A DNA stretch of 64,000 bases from Aquicella sp964438435 (GCA_964438435.1 CAYTKY010000001.1:7459-71458), one strand, 5' to 3'. Positions 9,236 to 19,088 are shown, counted from the stretch's first letter. Made by a program: numbers and translations. Notes: generated by a model not told the origin, from the letters alone.

Positions 9236-11578
9236 TTAAGTAAGCGAAGAAGATCTTCGTGGCGAATGACAAGTGCTGGTGCCACCACTGATACTATCCG
9301 TGCTATTCGCAATTTCACCTTCTGCTTTCACGCTGAGTGTTTTTACATTATCTGTGCTATTTTCAATTTGATCAGAGCTAATTTTTTCTTTTAGGCTATC
9401 TGTGCTACTTTCGCTCTCGCTAGGATTATTTTTTGCTAGAGAGTGATGAAAGGTAGCTAGGCTATCTACGCTATTGTTAGACGGTGATCCTGTGGTATTA
9501 GCATTTGAAGGTAATACGGCTGGAGTAATATGTGATTTTTCTATCTGTTTTATTACATCGGATTTTTTGGGCGGTGTGGATGGACGGTGCGATAAAGTAT
9601 TTTCATTACGTGGCGAAGTTTTCGATAAAGTATTTTCATTACGTGGCGAAGTTTTCGATGAANNNNNNNNNNNNNNNNNNNNNNNNNNNNNNNNNNNNNN
9701 NNNNNNNNNNNNNNNNNNNNNNNNNNNNNNNNNNNNNNNNNNNNNNNNNNNNNNNNNNNNNNAATTTTTCGGTGAAGTTGTGGTTTCACGAGGTGAATTT
9801 GTTGGTGAATTTTTCGGTGAAGTTGTGGTTTCACGAGGTGAATTTGTTGGTGAATTTTTCGGTGAAGTTGTGGTTTCACGAGGTGAATTTGTTGGTGAAT
9901 TTTTCGGTGAAGTTGTGGTTTCACGAGGTGAATTTGTTGGTGAATTTTTCGGTGAAGTTGTGGTTTCACGAGGTGAATTTGTTGGTGAATTTTTCGGCGA
10001 AGTTGTGGTTTCATGAAGTGAGGTTAAAGTCACCGCAGAAATGAGATCTGTCATGAAAGTGGCACCTGTTAATCCGAAGCTAGAATTTCGCGATTTATTT
10101 TCTGAGGGGTGATTGAGATTTTTAGCATGAAGGTTGTCAAAATTCTGATCGCTAAAGGTCACTGCTTTTTTGTTTTTTTCATTGAAGAGGCTAATAGCAT
10201 TGTACAGTTGAACCATGAAAAGATCAGTGAATATAAGGGGGATCGTCGAATTAATTGGCTGTAAATAGTGTTCCTTTATATAAGCTTTAGTGTGAGCGGA
10301 AATTTTTTCGTTTGGCAACAGGCTTTTAAAAAAATCAATTCTTAAATCATGCACTGATTCTTTGGAAAGAGCGATATTCATCGTTGCATTTATCAGGGTA
10401 TTTCTTGTCACGCTACTTTCATCGCCGTTAAAGGTTGCGTATTCTTCAATATATGATGGCAGTGGAAGTTCAATTGTATGGTGGTTATCTTGTTCTATTT
10501 TAAAATCGATTTTGTTTAATAGGGCGGAAATAAATCTTTTTGTCATAGATAGATATTTTTTGTCACCACTTAGAACAGCATGACAAGCGCTGATGAAAGC
10601 AAGCGTATTTTCTACATCAGTTATATTTTTAACAAATACAATGAATGCATCCTGCTGTTTATCAAGTTGTTCTTTGGTAAAGGGTTTTGATTTATTTGAT
10701 AATAGGAAATCCGAAAGTGCTTTTCCGTAACAATATTTTAAATCGCAATGTATATTTTTTATAAAAAGAAGGATAGAAATTTTTTCAGATAGGAAAGAAT
10801 TCGCATTTTTAGTTATCTCTTCTTGTGTTACCCCATCTTTTTTGATGATTTTTGGAGGAAAGAAATAATATCTATCATGATAGGTATCGAAGGAGTGGGT
10901 ATGACCTTCTTGAGATGTTTCTTTGAGAACCAAGCGACAGATTTCTTTTTCGGTACATTCATTAGGATTCTTAGCAGGTTGATTAAAATTCTGATTGAGA
11001 AGTGCTGCTATGACTTGTTCGTTTTTTAAATAGAATATTTTATCATCGATACGGTAATAATATCTGGGATTACCAGCAGGAGGTTGTTCTTTATACAAAA
11101 ACAGAGAGGTTTTGCTTGATTTTTTAACAGGTAGTCCTGACCTTAAAAAAAGGTCGCACCTATCAGAAAGAGAGATCAAGTCAGAGGAAGAATATCTTTC
11201 TTCCTGGATTGCTGTTTGAGCGATTTTATTTTTAATCGCGGGATCCATTGGGAAATTAAAGTTTTTATTTGAAATAGTTTCGCTTGGCATGTCTACATGG
11301 TTGCGTTTCACAAACCCTGCATGGTCAGTGAAGATGACGAAATCGATATGGGCGGCGATATTGTTTAATTTTTCATCAAAGCGCTTGGTGCAGCTATCAT
11401 AAGTAGCTAATATTTCTTTCATTTCTGATTGAGCAGCGGGGGATTGCGATGCTGCTTTTTCGAATTCTTCGACAAGTTTTTTCCTTGTTGGATCAAAGGG
11501 GTCGGCTTGAATGAACGCATTAATTATATTTAAATTGCTTGCTTCGGTGTTTGTTCTTATTCTGCGTGTGTCTGCCAT
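9236..11578 (-). CDS. Large Ser/Thr/Pro repeat protein of unknown function (effector candidate)
   Basis: About 780 residues as assembled, including a 100-N gap. I recognise no domain. Residues about 1-510 are a soluble, charged region without signal peptide or membrane segment. Next come about six copies of the 15-residue unit SPRETTTSPKNSPTN, the gap, then copies of the 11-residue unit SKTSPRNENTL. The end is a Ser-rich tail with three versions of a (S)STDS/NSTD motif, finishing HSPRRSSSLT. The many S-P and T-S-P sites look like targets of proline-directed kinases. The frame is the same on both sides of the gap and both ends look protein-like. It is monocistronic. A secreted host-directed protein is a reasonable guess, not shown. 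Confidence 0.75.
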   Translation of the reverse strand: MADTRRIRTNTEASNLNIINAFIQADPFDPTRKKLVEEFEKAASQSPAAQSEMKEILATYDSCTKRFDEKLNNIAAHIDFVIFTDHAGFVKRNHVDMPSETISNKNFNFPMDPAIKNKIAQTAIQEERYSSSDLISLSDRCDLFLRSGLPVKKSSKTSLFLYKEQPPAGNPRYYYRIDDKIFYLKNEQVIAALLNQNFNQPAKNPNECTEKEICRLVLKETSQEGHTHSFDTYHDRYYFFPPKIIKKDGVTQEEITKNANSFLSEKISILLFIKNIHCDLKYCYGKALSDFLLSNKSKPFTKEQLDKQQDAFIVFVKNITDVENTLAFISACHAVLSGDKKYLSMTKRFISALLNKIDFKIEQDNHHTIELPLPSYIEEYATFNGDESSVTRNTLINATMNIALSKESVHDLRIDFFKSLLPNEKISAHTKAYIKEHYLQPINSTIPLIFTDLFMVQLYNAISLFNEKNKKAVTFSDQNFDNLHAKNLNHPSENKSRNSSFGLTGATFMTDLISAVTLTSLHETTTSPKNSPTNSPRETTTSPKNSPTNSPRETTTSPKNSPTNSPRETTTSPKNSPTNSPRETTTSPKNSPTNSPRETTTSPKNXXXXXXXXXXXXXXXXXXXXXXXXXXXXXXXXXXSSKTSPRNENTLSKTSPRNENTLSHRPSTPPKKSDVIKQIEKSHITPAVLPSNANTTGSPSNNSVDSLATFHHSLAKNNPSESESSTDSLKEKISSDQIENSTDNVKTLSVKAEGEIANSTDSISGGTSTCHSPRRSSSLT
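9590..9662 (-). repeat. 33-bp coding tandem repeat
   Basis: Two full copies plus part of a third of a 33-base unit encoding SKTSPRNENTL on the minus strand, cut by the N block at 9663. Copy number in the genome is unknown. Confidence 0.85.
9663..9762. other. Assembly gap (100 N)
   Basis: Exactly 100 N, a scaffolding placeholder, lying at the junction between the 45-bp and 33-bp repeat blocks. The real length is not given by the N count. The frame happens to be preserved with 100 N. Confidence 0.97.
9763..10018 (-). repeat. 45-bp coding tandem repeat
   Basis: About five and a half near-identical 45-base units encoding SPRETTTSPKNSPTN. Only the outermost copy (right end on the plus strand) differs, by a few bases. 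Such homogeneity suggests recent expansion and explains why the assembly broke here. Confidence 0.92.
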
Positions 11579-11801
11579 ATCATAAGCCTCGTACTGGATT
11601 GCATTTATTTTTTTCGAATACGTTTAAGTGAGCCCAATTCTACAGAGGAAGGATTAACAAAACATTAACCATATTTTTACACTTGGATTGGTTTTAAATC
11701 ATCGAATGGTTGTTTTTATGAAATTTTTGCTTAAAGATCATTTGCAGAGCGTGATGGTTTTTATTTTTTATGGTGAGCTGGATTGTTTTGATTGTTACGA
11801 G

Positions 11802-11824
11802 AGCGACGCGGGGGGCGCGTCGCT
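11802..11824 (-). terminator. GC-rich hairpin after the helicase gene
   Basis: Perfect 9-base arms AGCGACGCG and CGCGTCGCT around a five-base G loop, 25 bases beyond the corrected helicase stop at 11849. No strong T-run follows on the minus strand, so terminator function is probable rather than certain. Confidence 0.5.
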
Positions 11825-11848
11825 TCGATATTAAAGTTTCATTAATTT

Positions 11849-13710
11849 TTATTTAAAGGAAGGTTGTTTTCTTTTTTTATTAAGAGGTTCCTCAAATTTT
11901 TTCTTTACTCGGGAGCGGTCATGGTTCTGTTGCTCGTGGCCATACGCAGCCGAAGTTGATTTCTTTTTATTTTTCCAGGCCGATTTTTTATGGCGAGGCG
12001 CATCATCTTCATGACGAGTATGGCGAAATTCTTCGCGACGATTTTGACGCGCTTGACGTGGTGCATCACTGCGATCTTCGCGAGCACGGCGTGGCGCATC
12101 ACTACGATCTTCGCGAGTACGACGTGGCGCATCACTACGATCTTCGCGAGTACGACGTGGNNNNNNNNNNNNNNNNNNNNNNNNNNNNNNNNNNNNNNNN
12201 NNNNNNNNNNNNNNNNNNNNNNNNNNNNNNNNNNNNNNNNNNNNNNNNNNNNNNNNNNNNGATCTTCGCGAGTACGACGTGGCGCATCACTACGATCTTC
12301 GCGAGTACGACGTGGTGCATCACTGCGATCTTCGCGAGTACGACGTGGCGCATCACTACGATCTTCGCGAGCACGGCGTGGCGCATCACTACGATCTTCG
12401 CGAGCACGGCGTGGCGCATCACTACGATCTTCGCGAGAACGACGTGGCGCATCACTGCGATCTTCACGGAAACGACGTGGCGCATCACCGCGATCTTTGC
12501 GAAAAGAAGAAAATTCTCGCCGATCATTTTTAGCATTTGATTTTTTTCGTGGTCGATGTTCGTCATTCGAATGGGCTGTTGATGAAGCAGGTTCATGGGT
12601 ATCGACTAATAATTTTAATGGCTGGCCGATAAAACGTTCAATGCGTTTGACATGACCGATATCGGTTGGCAGGACAAATGAAATGGCAACGCCACTTTTT
12701 CCAGCGCGTGCAGTGCGGCCGATACGATGGACATAATCTTCACTGAATTTCGGTAAATCATAATTGATGACATGAGTGATATCGCCAATATCAATGCCGC
12801 GTGCGGCGACGTCAGTTGCGACCAAATACTGAATTTTGCCATTGCGTAATTGTTCAAGTGTACGAGTGCGGACATTTTGCCTTAAATCGCCATGTAAGGC
12901 AGCAGCGGCAAAACCATCAGCGCGTAATTCATTGGCTAGCTTATCCGCATTGACTTTAGTGGCAGAGAAAATAATGGCTTTATAAATATTTTCATCGTTC
13001 AAAAATCGTTTCAGTAAACGAGTTTTGTGTTGTGAATTATTCGTTCGATATAATTCTTGTTTAATTTGTGGCGTAGATATTTTTTCACGCGACAAGTCAA
13101 TGCGGACCGGGTTTTTCAAAAGATGGCGCATGACATTCATTAATTTACTATCGAGTGTTGCACTAAATAAAAGTGTTTGTCTGTTTGCAGGGGTAAGCTC
13201 AGTAATGTGTTGGACATCATCAATAAAGCCCATATCTAACATACGATCTGCTTCATCGAGAATTAACATTTCAATTTGCGATAAATCAACGCGCTTTTGT
13301 TCGAGATGATCGATTAAGCGTCCTGGTGTTGCGACGATGATATCTGCGCCGCGTGCTAAATCTTTTATTTGATGGTGATAAGGCATCCCACCGACCAAGC
13401 TGACAATATTGAATTGCAAAAATTTCCCATACATTCGTGAGGCTTTGGTAATTTGATTAGCTAGTTCACGGGTGGGTGTTAAAATGAGAATACGGCATTT
13501 TTTACTGCGTGGTTGAGTGGCTAGGCGATGCAAAGCAGGCAACACAAAGGCAGCTGTTTTGCCGCTGCCTGTTTGAGCTGAAACCACGACATCTTTTTTA
13601 TCTAAAATAGCAGGGATCGATTGTTCTTGAACAGGGGTGGGTTTGGTGTAGCCACAAGTTTCTAACGCTTTGTGAATAGCTGAATTTAAGTCAAGTCGTT
13701 CAAAAGACAC
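11849..13710 (-). CDS. DEAD-box RNA helicase, RhlE-like, with Arg-rich repeat tail
   Basis: ATP-dependent RNA helicase. The core (about 1-370) has the Q motif (YTKPTPVQEQSIP), Walker A AQTGSGKT, PTRELA, DEAD within LILDEADRMLDMGF, SAT and HRIGRTAR. The tail repeats an 11-residue unit, DRSDAPRRxRE, about seven times before the N gap and again after it. Reading straight through the 100 N gives a nonsense frame ending at 11905. The true repeat frame resumes at 12160 as PRRTREDRSDAPRR and continues through RQARQNRREEFRHTRHEDD and a Lys-rich end to TAA at 11849-11851. I therefore extend the gene to 11849. RhlE-type tails of this kind bind RNA; roles in ribosome assembly, RNA decay or cold adaptation are typical. 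Confidence 0.9.
12060..12500 (-). repeat. 33-bp tandem repeat encoding DRSDAPRRxRE
   Basis: Eleven-residue units in the helicase tail, interrupted by the N gap. The x position varies (F, S, A, T), and units near the gap are the most alike. At least ten copies are visible. Confidence 0.92.
12161..12260. other. Assembly gap (100 N) of wrong frame length
   Basis: Exactly 100 N. The flanks are in different frames. Restoring the 33-base periodicity needs a gap of 11 bases plus a multiple of 33, which 100 does not satisfy. The N count is therefore a placeholder and the apparent frameshift is an artefact. Confidence 0.95.
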
Positions 13711-13966
13711 GGTTATTTTCCTCGTTTTTAATCAATATTATTTAGAAAAGCAAGCCATTGAGGCCATGCCATTCCCGAGAAATGGGGCCTAAATTAGCTG
13801 ACGTTTTGTTTCATCGCCAACTAATTATTGAAATAGACTAATGGTCTAATCAGACTTGAAATGGATAATGATTGGTGATGATGTAAAACTTAAGGGCGTA
13901 TTTGAGCATTATTTTTGCAAAAATGCAAGCATTAATGTCAGGTCGATTGATATGAAATCGGTGTGA

Positions 13967-14929
13967 TTATACTCGTGAAAAATCAAAGCTTAGGACATCA
14001 GCCAAGGTCGGGTGATGCATTGCCAACATCATCAGCCGATCAATTCCCAATGCGACACCGGCGCAATCGGGGAATCCTTCTGTAAGTGCCGATAAAAACA
14101 ATTCATCGATTGGCAAAGAGGGTAGTCCTTCTTGTTTGCGTAGAACCAGATTATTTTCAAAGCGTTTTCGTTGTTCATCGGCATCTTGTAATTCATGAAA
14201 GCCATTTGCGAGCTCAATTCCCTGATAATACACTTCAAAACGTGATGCGGTGGGCGGAGATCCTGGTTGAATGCGAGCGAGTGCTGCTTGAGAAATAGGG
14301 AAATCATAAATAAAGCAGGGGCAATCTTGACCGATATGAGGTTCGATGCAATGCGTCATTAGCAGTTGTAACCAAGTATCCGGATCGTGTAAATCAGCAT
14401 TCACTGAGATAGCATGTTGTTTTGCACAAGCAATTAATTCATTGAGTGACACTTGGTGTGGATTGATTTGCAAGTAAGATTGAAATAAATCGGCGTAACT
14501 TTTTTTCTCAGCGGGTTGGGTTTTCAAAACACATTGCAATAATTCATCGACTTCATTCATTAATTCATGATGTGTGTATCCTAAGCGATACCATTCTATC
14601 AGCGTAAATTCAGGATTATGCCATTGACCGATTTCTCCTTGGCGAAAAGCTTTGGTGATTTGATAGATATCACCACAGCCCGCTGCTAATAAACGTTTCA
14701 TCGCATACTCAGGCGATGTTTGTAAATAATAACGTTGTTCTTTTCCCTTGGGATGCGCTTGAAATAAGACGGGAATACTTTGAATGAAAGGGTCGGTGAC
14801 AGAAGTGTGACACATTAAAGGTGTTTCTACTTCCATCACATGTCGATCGAAAAAAAAATCGCGAATTACTTTTAAAAGGTGTGCGCGTATTCGTAGATCG
14901 TTGATCTTAGCAGACGGTTGCCATTTCAC
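13967..14929 (-). CDS. epmA: EF-P lysyl-lysine ligase (EpmA)
   Basis: Class II lysyl-tRNA-synthetase-like enzyme that attaches beta-lysine to the conserved lysine of EF-P. Length 320 and the absence of an anticodon-binding domain distinguish it from LysS. Class II motifs are visible: motif 2 (TKAFRQGEIGQWHNPEFTLI) and motif 3 (GVALGIDRLMML). It overlaps the efp stop by 4 bases (ATGA), indicating translational coupling with its substrate gene. The partner lysine aminomutase gene epmB is not in this window. Confidence 0.95.
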   Translation of the reverse strand: MKWQPSAKINDLRIRAHLLKVIRDFFFDRHVMEVETPLMCHTSVTDPFIQSIPVLFQAHPKGKEQRYYLQTSPEYAMKRLLAAGCGDIYQITKAFRQGEIGQWHNPEFTLIEWYRLGYTHHELMNEVDELLQCVLKTQPAEKKSYADLFQSYLQINPHQVSLNELIACAKQHAISVNADLHDPDTWLQLLMTHCIEPHIGQDCPCFIYDFPISQAALARIQPGSPPTASRFEVYYQGIELANGFHELQDADEQRKRFENNLVLRKQEGLPSLPIDELFLSALTEGFPDCAGVALGIDRLMMLAMHHPTLADVLSFDFSRV

Positions 14930-15495
14930 TCTTTTGCTCTGGAAACATAAGTGCCGGTGCGTGTATCGACTTTAATGACTTCACCTTCTTGCACAAATAA
15001 GGGAACACGAACCACCGCGCCACTTTCTAATTTCGCTGGTTTGCCACCACTGCCTGCGGTATCACCTTTCAATCCGGGGTCGGTTTCAATAATTTTTAAA
15101 TTCACGAAAGTCGGAGGCACGACTAAAATGGGTAATCCATTCCATAACGTTAATTTGCATTCACTTTGTTCTTTGATCCAAATTTTAGCATCGGCGACTT
15201 CGGTTTCATGTAAGGCATATTGTTCATAAGTTTCAGTTGCCATGAAGTGCCATTCGTTGCCATCGCCATAAAGAAATTGCGCATCAATTTCGACAACATC
15301 TGCTGAGGGAATGCTATCACCGGATTTATAGGTGCGTTCGATCACGCGTCCATTTTTTAAATTGCGATAGCGTAATCGATTGAATGCTTGTCCTTTCCCT
15401 GGTTTGACAAATTCATTATCAACAACGACACAAGGATCGCCATCAATAATTAATTTCATACCGTTTCGTATTTCATTTAAACCATAATCAGACAT
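14926..15495 (-). CDS. efp: Elongation factor P
   Basis: Three-domain tRNA-mimicking factor that rescues ribosomes stalled at polyproline. Length 189 is normal. The modified loop VKPGKGQAF places the acceptor lysine at residue 34, as in Escherichia coli. A strong ribosome site (GAGGAGG) precedes the ATG. The adjoining epmA gene fits lysylation as the modification. The proline-rich repeats in CoxB (AAQPV) and in the repeat protein have few consecutive prolines, so no special link to them is claimed. Confidence 0.97.
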   Translation of the reverse strand: MSDYGLNEIRNGMKLIIDGDPCVVVDNEFVKPGKGQAFNRLRYRNLKNGRVIERTYKSGDSIPSADVVEIDAQFLYGDGNEWHFMATETYEQYALHETEVADAKIWIKEQSECKLTLWNGLPILVVPPTFVNLKIIETDPGLKGDTAGSGGKPAKLESGAVVRVPLFVQEGEVIKVDTRTGTYVSRAKE

Positions 15496-15590
15496 GGGTG
15501 CCTCCTCAAAATTTGCACTATGATAGCGTTCTAAGAGGAGCTTGTCACTTAGTCGGGTTTTGTATTGTTATTGCTTATTATCAAGCAACT

Positions 15591-17042
15591 TTATTCTCTC
15601 AGCCAATTTTTGAACATCAGTTTCATGATCAATAACATGATCGCAACAGCAAAAGCTAAATAAGCATACGTCAGAAAAGCGTGGTGATAGATCAGTAATT
15701 TATCCGCCGTGCTTTGTGTTGTATCAGGAATACTCGCGATTTTAGCGAGCATTCCGGCAAAAATACCACCAAAGCCAGTTGCAACAAACCAAATGCCCAT
15801 CATCATCCCAATTAAATTGGCGGGAGCGAGTGTTGTCACGGCAGATAATCCAATAGGGGATAAAAATAATTCGCCGATGGTAATTAAACAGTAAGCAGAA
15901 AATACCCATAATGGATTAATTAAGCCCGCATCAGTTAAAAAAGCCGTGCTGATGCTTAATACCACAAATCCGGCGCCTGCAAAAAAAATACCGAGGATAA
16001 ATTTAGTAATCGCAGATGGATTTAATGAATATCGATTTAATAGTTGCCATCCTAAGGCAAATAAAGGACCCAAAATAATAATGAAAAATCCTTCTGAAGC
16101 ATAAAAAATAGTGGTGGTGAGTGGAATGCCGAATAAACTTTTATTGACGAGTCGTTCAACAAATAAATTGGTTGAGATAAAAAGCTGTAGGAGTAGTGTC
16201 CAAAAAACAATGGAAGAAATAATGAGCGTGTTTAATAAAATCATGCGTGTGCGATATTCAGGTGCTTGCTTTAACGTTAACACAATTAAAAATAAAACGA
16301 GCAAAATGCCTGTACTTGGTAATAACCAATGGGTAATGGCGCGGACATTAAAAATAAAAGTTAATGCGGTGATGACGAGCAGGCAACAAAAAAATAATAA
16401 AAGGTGTGAGCTAAAAGTAAGAGGGCGTAATTTTTTTTGTCCATCATATTTAATGTGTTTTAGACCAGCCACAAAGGTGAGTAAGCCTATGACCAACCCA
16501 AAGCTGGCCAGTGCGAATGTGAAATTCCAACCAAAGCTTTCTTTAAAGTAACCTGAAAAACCAGATAATGTTGCGCCAATGTTGATGCCAATATAGAAAA
16601 TGGTAAAGCCCGCTTCGCGATGAGAATCCTGCGCTTCATATTGCATGCCTAGCAAGCTAGAAATATTCGGTTTAAACAAACCGTTACCGACAATAATGGT
16701 TGCAATGGCTGGATAAAAAAAAGATTGTGTGGATGAAAGGGCAAGTAAGGCATAACCCACGATCAGAAAAAATCCGCCCCAAACAATCGAAGTTTTAAAT
16801 CCCAGTAGTTTGTCAGCTAAAAACCCGCCAATAAAAGGAGAGATATAAACTAATCCCATGAAAGTGCCGGAAATCGTGTCACTCATCGAATCAGAAAATC
16901 CATAATATTGGGTCATGTAAAGGACTAATAAACCCTGGATGACATAAAAGCCAAAACGTTCCCACATTTCTGTTAAAAATAAAAAAGGAAGCGCTTTAGG
17001 ATGATGGTAGCGATCTGTTTTCATCTCGATCTCCAATGTCAT
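15591..17042 (-). CDS. Proton-dependent oligopeptide transporter (POT/PTR2 family)
   Basis: Inner-membrane symporter for di- and tripeptides, 483 residues with about 14 hydrophobic segments. The POT signature is present as EMWERFGFYVIQGLLVLYM (about 25-43), matching ExxERFxYY except for F for the first Y. The FTIFYIGINIGA segment of TM5 is also typical. It begins 4 bases after the prlC stop and reads in the same direction, so peptide import and cytosolic peptide breakdown are probably coexpressed. An Asp/Glu-rich or specific dipeptide preference cannot be judged. Confidence 0.9.
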   Translation of the reverse strand: MTLEIEMKTDRYHHPKALPFLFLTEMWERFGFYVIQGLLVLYMTQYYGFSDSMSDTISGTFMGLVYISPFIGGFLADKLLGFKTSIVWGGFFLIVGYALLALSSTQSFFYPAIATIIVGNGLFKPNISSLLGMQYEAQDSHREAGFTIFYIGINIGATLSGFSGYFKESFGWNFTFALASFGLVIGLLTFVAGLKHIKYDGQKKLRPLTFSSHLLLFFCCLLVITALTFIFNVRAITHWLLPSTGILLVLFLIVLTLKQAPEYRTRMILLNTLIISSIVFWTLLLQLFISTNLFVERLVNKSLFGIPLTTTIFYASEGFFIIILGPLFALGWQLLNRYSLNPSAITKFILGIFFAGAGFVVLSISTAFLTDAGLINPLWVFSAYCLITIGELFLSPIGLSAVTTLAPANLIGMMMGIWFVATGFGGIFAGMLAKIASIPDTTQSTADKLLIYHHAFLTYAYLAFAVAIMLLIMKLMFKNWLRE

Positions 17043-17045
17043 GTG

Positions 17046-19088
17046 TTACTTGATGATACCATTTAATTTTAAGAGTGCATCAATTGTGGGTGGACGACCA
17101 CGAAAAGCAATAAAGGATTCCATGGGATCACGTACGCCACCTACTTCCAAAATATTTTTCATGAAGGACAGCCCCACTGCTTGGTCAAAAATACCGTGTT
17201 CTTGAAATTGACCGTAGGCATCACACGATAACACTTCTGCCCATTTATAACTGTAATACCCAGCGGCATAATTGCCAGCAAAAACATGTAAAAAACTGTG
17301 CTGAAATCGATTAAAAGAAGGGACGGGAATAACCGATGTTTTTTGTCGAATCGTGTTTAAAATGGTTTGTGCTTGATTGCTTTGTGTGGGGTCAAATGAT
17401 AGATGTAGGCAGAAATCAAATAAAGAAAATTCAATTTGTCTTACCATTTGTAATCCTGTTTGAAAATGTTTTGCTGCCAACATTTTTTCATAAAGGTCTT
17501 CTGGTAGTGTTTCACCCGTTTTATGATGCCCAGAGATCAATGCTAATAATTCCTTTTCCCAGCAATAATTTTCCATAAATTGACTAGGAAATTCGACGGC
17601 ATCCCAAGGGACTCCATTGATCCCAGCAACCGATGGATAATCAACTTTTGTGAGCATGTGTTGTAGGCAATGACCAAATTCATGAAAGAGTGTTTGTACA
17701 TCATCGTGCGTGAGTAGAGCAGGTTCATGTTGAAGGGGTGGCATGAAATTACAAGTTAAATACGCGACGGGGTATTGAAGTTGTTTTTCATTTAAACGAC
17801 GCCGTGTGCGGCAATCATCCATCCATGCGCCATCGCGTTTATGCGGACGCGCATAGAGATCAATATAAAAACCGGCGCGTAGATTATGTTGGTCATCGTA
17901 AATTGAGAAAAATTGTGCTTGTGGATGCCATAAATCAATCCCTTCTTCTTTTTGAATGCGAATGCCATAGAGTTTATGTACCAAAGCAAATAAACCATCT
18001 AAGACTTTATCGATAGGAAAGTAAGGTCGAATATCTTCTTGTGTGAAATTGAATTGGGATTCGCGTAATTTCTCAGAATAATAAGCAATATCCCATATCT
18101 CAAGGGAAGTTAATCCATCTTGTGATTGTGCGAGTGCTAGTATTGCTTCATATTCATTTTCTGCCATTGATTTGCTGCGAGCTAATAAGTCATATAAAAA
18201 ACACAGCACTTCTTCGGGTGTTTTAGCCATTTTAGTTGCGAGCGAATATTCGGCATAATTGGTGAAGCCTAAAACGTGTGCTATGTCATGCCGTGTTTTT
18301 AAAATATCATCGATGATCGCTGTGTTATCCCATTTTCCTGCATCGGGGCCTTGGTCTGAAGCGCGCGTGGAATAAGCCTCGTAAAGTGTTTTGCGTAACT
18401 CACGATTTTTTAAATATTTCATTGCGGTGGAGTAGGTAGGGTAATCCAGTGTTAATACATAGCCTTCTAGATGCAATTGTTTTGCATGCTCCATCGCGAG
18501 TTGCACTATATGAGGAGGCAGGCCAGCCAGTTTCGAGCTATCTGTGATGGGTAAGGTAAAGGCATGTGTTGCATCTAATACATTTTCAGAAAAAGTTGTC
18601 ATCAACTGATTTAAATGTTTCTGTAATTCGGCAATACGCGTTTTTTTATCGATCGGCAAATGAATGCCTGCAAGTTTGAAATCACGAACAGCGTTTTTAA
18701 TTATTTTTTGTTGTGCTGGATTTAATTTTTCTAACGCACGATCAGATGCAAGTGTGGAAATGGCTTGATAAAGAACTGTATTTTGTGAAAGCTCTGTATG
18801 AAAATCGGTGAGGAGTGGCAAGGTGTCATTGTAAGCTTTGCGCAAGCTATCTGTTTCTAAAACAGCATGTAAATGTGAAATAGGTGACCATGTTTTATTT
18901 AATTCGTCAGTCATTTCTTCAAGTGGCTGCATTAAATTATCCCAAGAAAAGGGACCCGATTGTGCCAATAAAGTATCGAGTTTTTTTTTATTCGCTTGAA
19001 TTAAACTAGTTAGGTTAGAAAAAATTTCGTCGGGGTTGATGTCACTAAAGCGAGGTAGCGCTTCTTTGGGAAATGGTAAACTGCTCAC
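17046..19088 (-). CDS. prlC: Oligopeptidase A (M3 family)
   Basis: Cytosolic zinc metallopeptidase that degrades oligopeptides, including cleaved signal peptides. Length 680 agrees with PrlC. The zinc motif HEFGH is at about residues 468-472 (LFHEFGHCLQHML), and the third ligand Glu lies in the following helix. The substrate-loop region HVFAGNYAAGYYSYKWAEV is conserved. It is followed at once by a peptide transporter gene, which supports a joint role in using peptides as amino-acid source. Confidence 0.95.
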   Translation of the reverse strand: MSSLPFPKEALPRFSDINPDEIFSNLTSLIQANKKKLDTLLAQSGPFSWDNLMQPLEEMTDELNKTWSPISHLHAVLETDSLRKAYNDTLPLLTDFHTELSQNTVLYQAISTLASDRALEKLNPAQQKIIKNAVRDFKLAGIHLPIDKKTRIAELQKHLNQLMTTFSENVLDATHAFTLPITDSSKLAGLPPHIVQLAMEHAKQLHLEGYVLTLDYPTYSTAMKYLKNRELRKTLYEAYSTRASDQGPDAGKWDNTAIIDDILKTRHDIAHVLGFTNYAEYSLATKMAKTPEEVLCFLYDLLARSKSMAENEYEAILALAQSQDGLTSLEIWDIAYYSEKLRESQFNFTQEDIRPYFPIDKVLDGLFALVHKLYGIRIQKEEGIDLWHPQAQFFSIYDDQHNLRAGFYIDLYARPHKRDGAWMDDCRTRRRLNEKQLQYPVAYLTCNFMPPLQHEPALLTHDDVQTLFHEFGHCLQHMLTKVDYPSVAGINGVPWDAVEFPSQFMENYCWEKELLALISGHHKTGETLPEDLYEKMLAAKHFQTGLQMVRQIEFSLFDFCLHLSFDPTQSNQAQTILNTIRQKTSVIPVPSFNRFQHSFLHVFAGNYAAGYYSYKWAEVLSCDAYGQFQEHGIFDQAVGLSFMKNILEVGGVRDPMESFIAFRGRPPTIDALLKLNGIIK

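Noticed and set aside
9474..10044. Long frames on both strands through the 45-bp repeat region
   Set aside because: A repeat whose unit is a multiple of three keeps all frames open. Only the minus-strand frame joins a large coherent protein.
11956..12655. Plus-strand and alternate minus-strand frames across the helicase repeat
   Set aside because: Same reason: 33-bp periodicity opens several frames. The DEAD-box frame is the real one.
13711..13966. Possible small gene or RNA between the helicase and epmA
   Set aside because: Only short frames and no tRNA-like or other recognisable structure were seen in these 256 bases.
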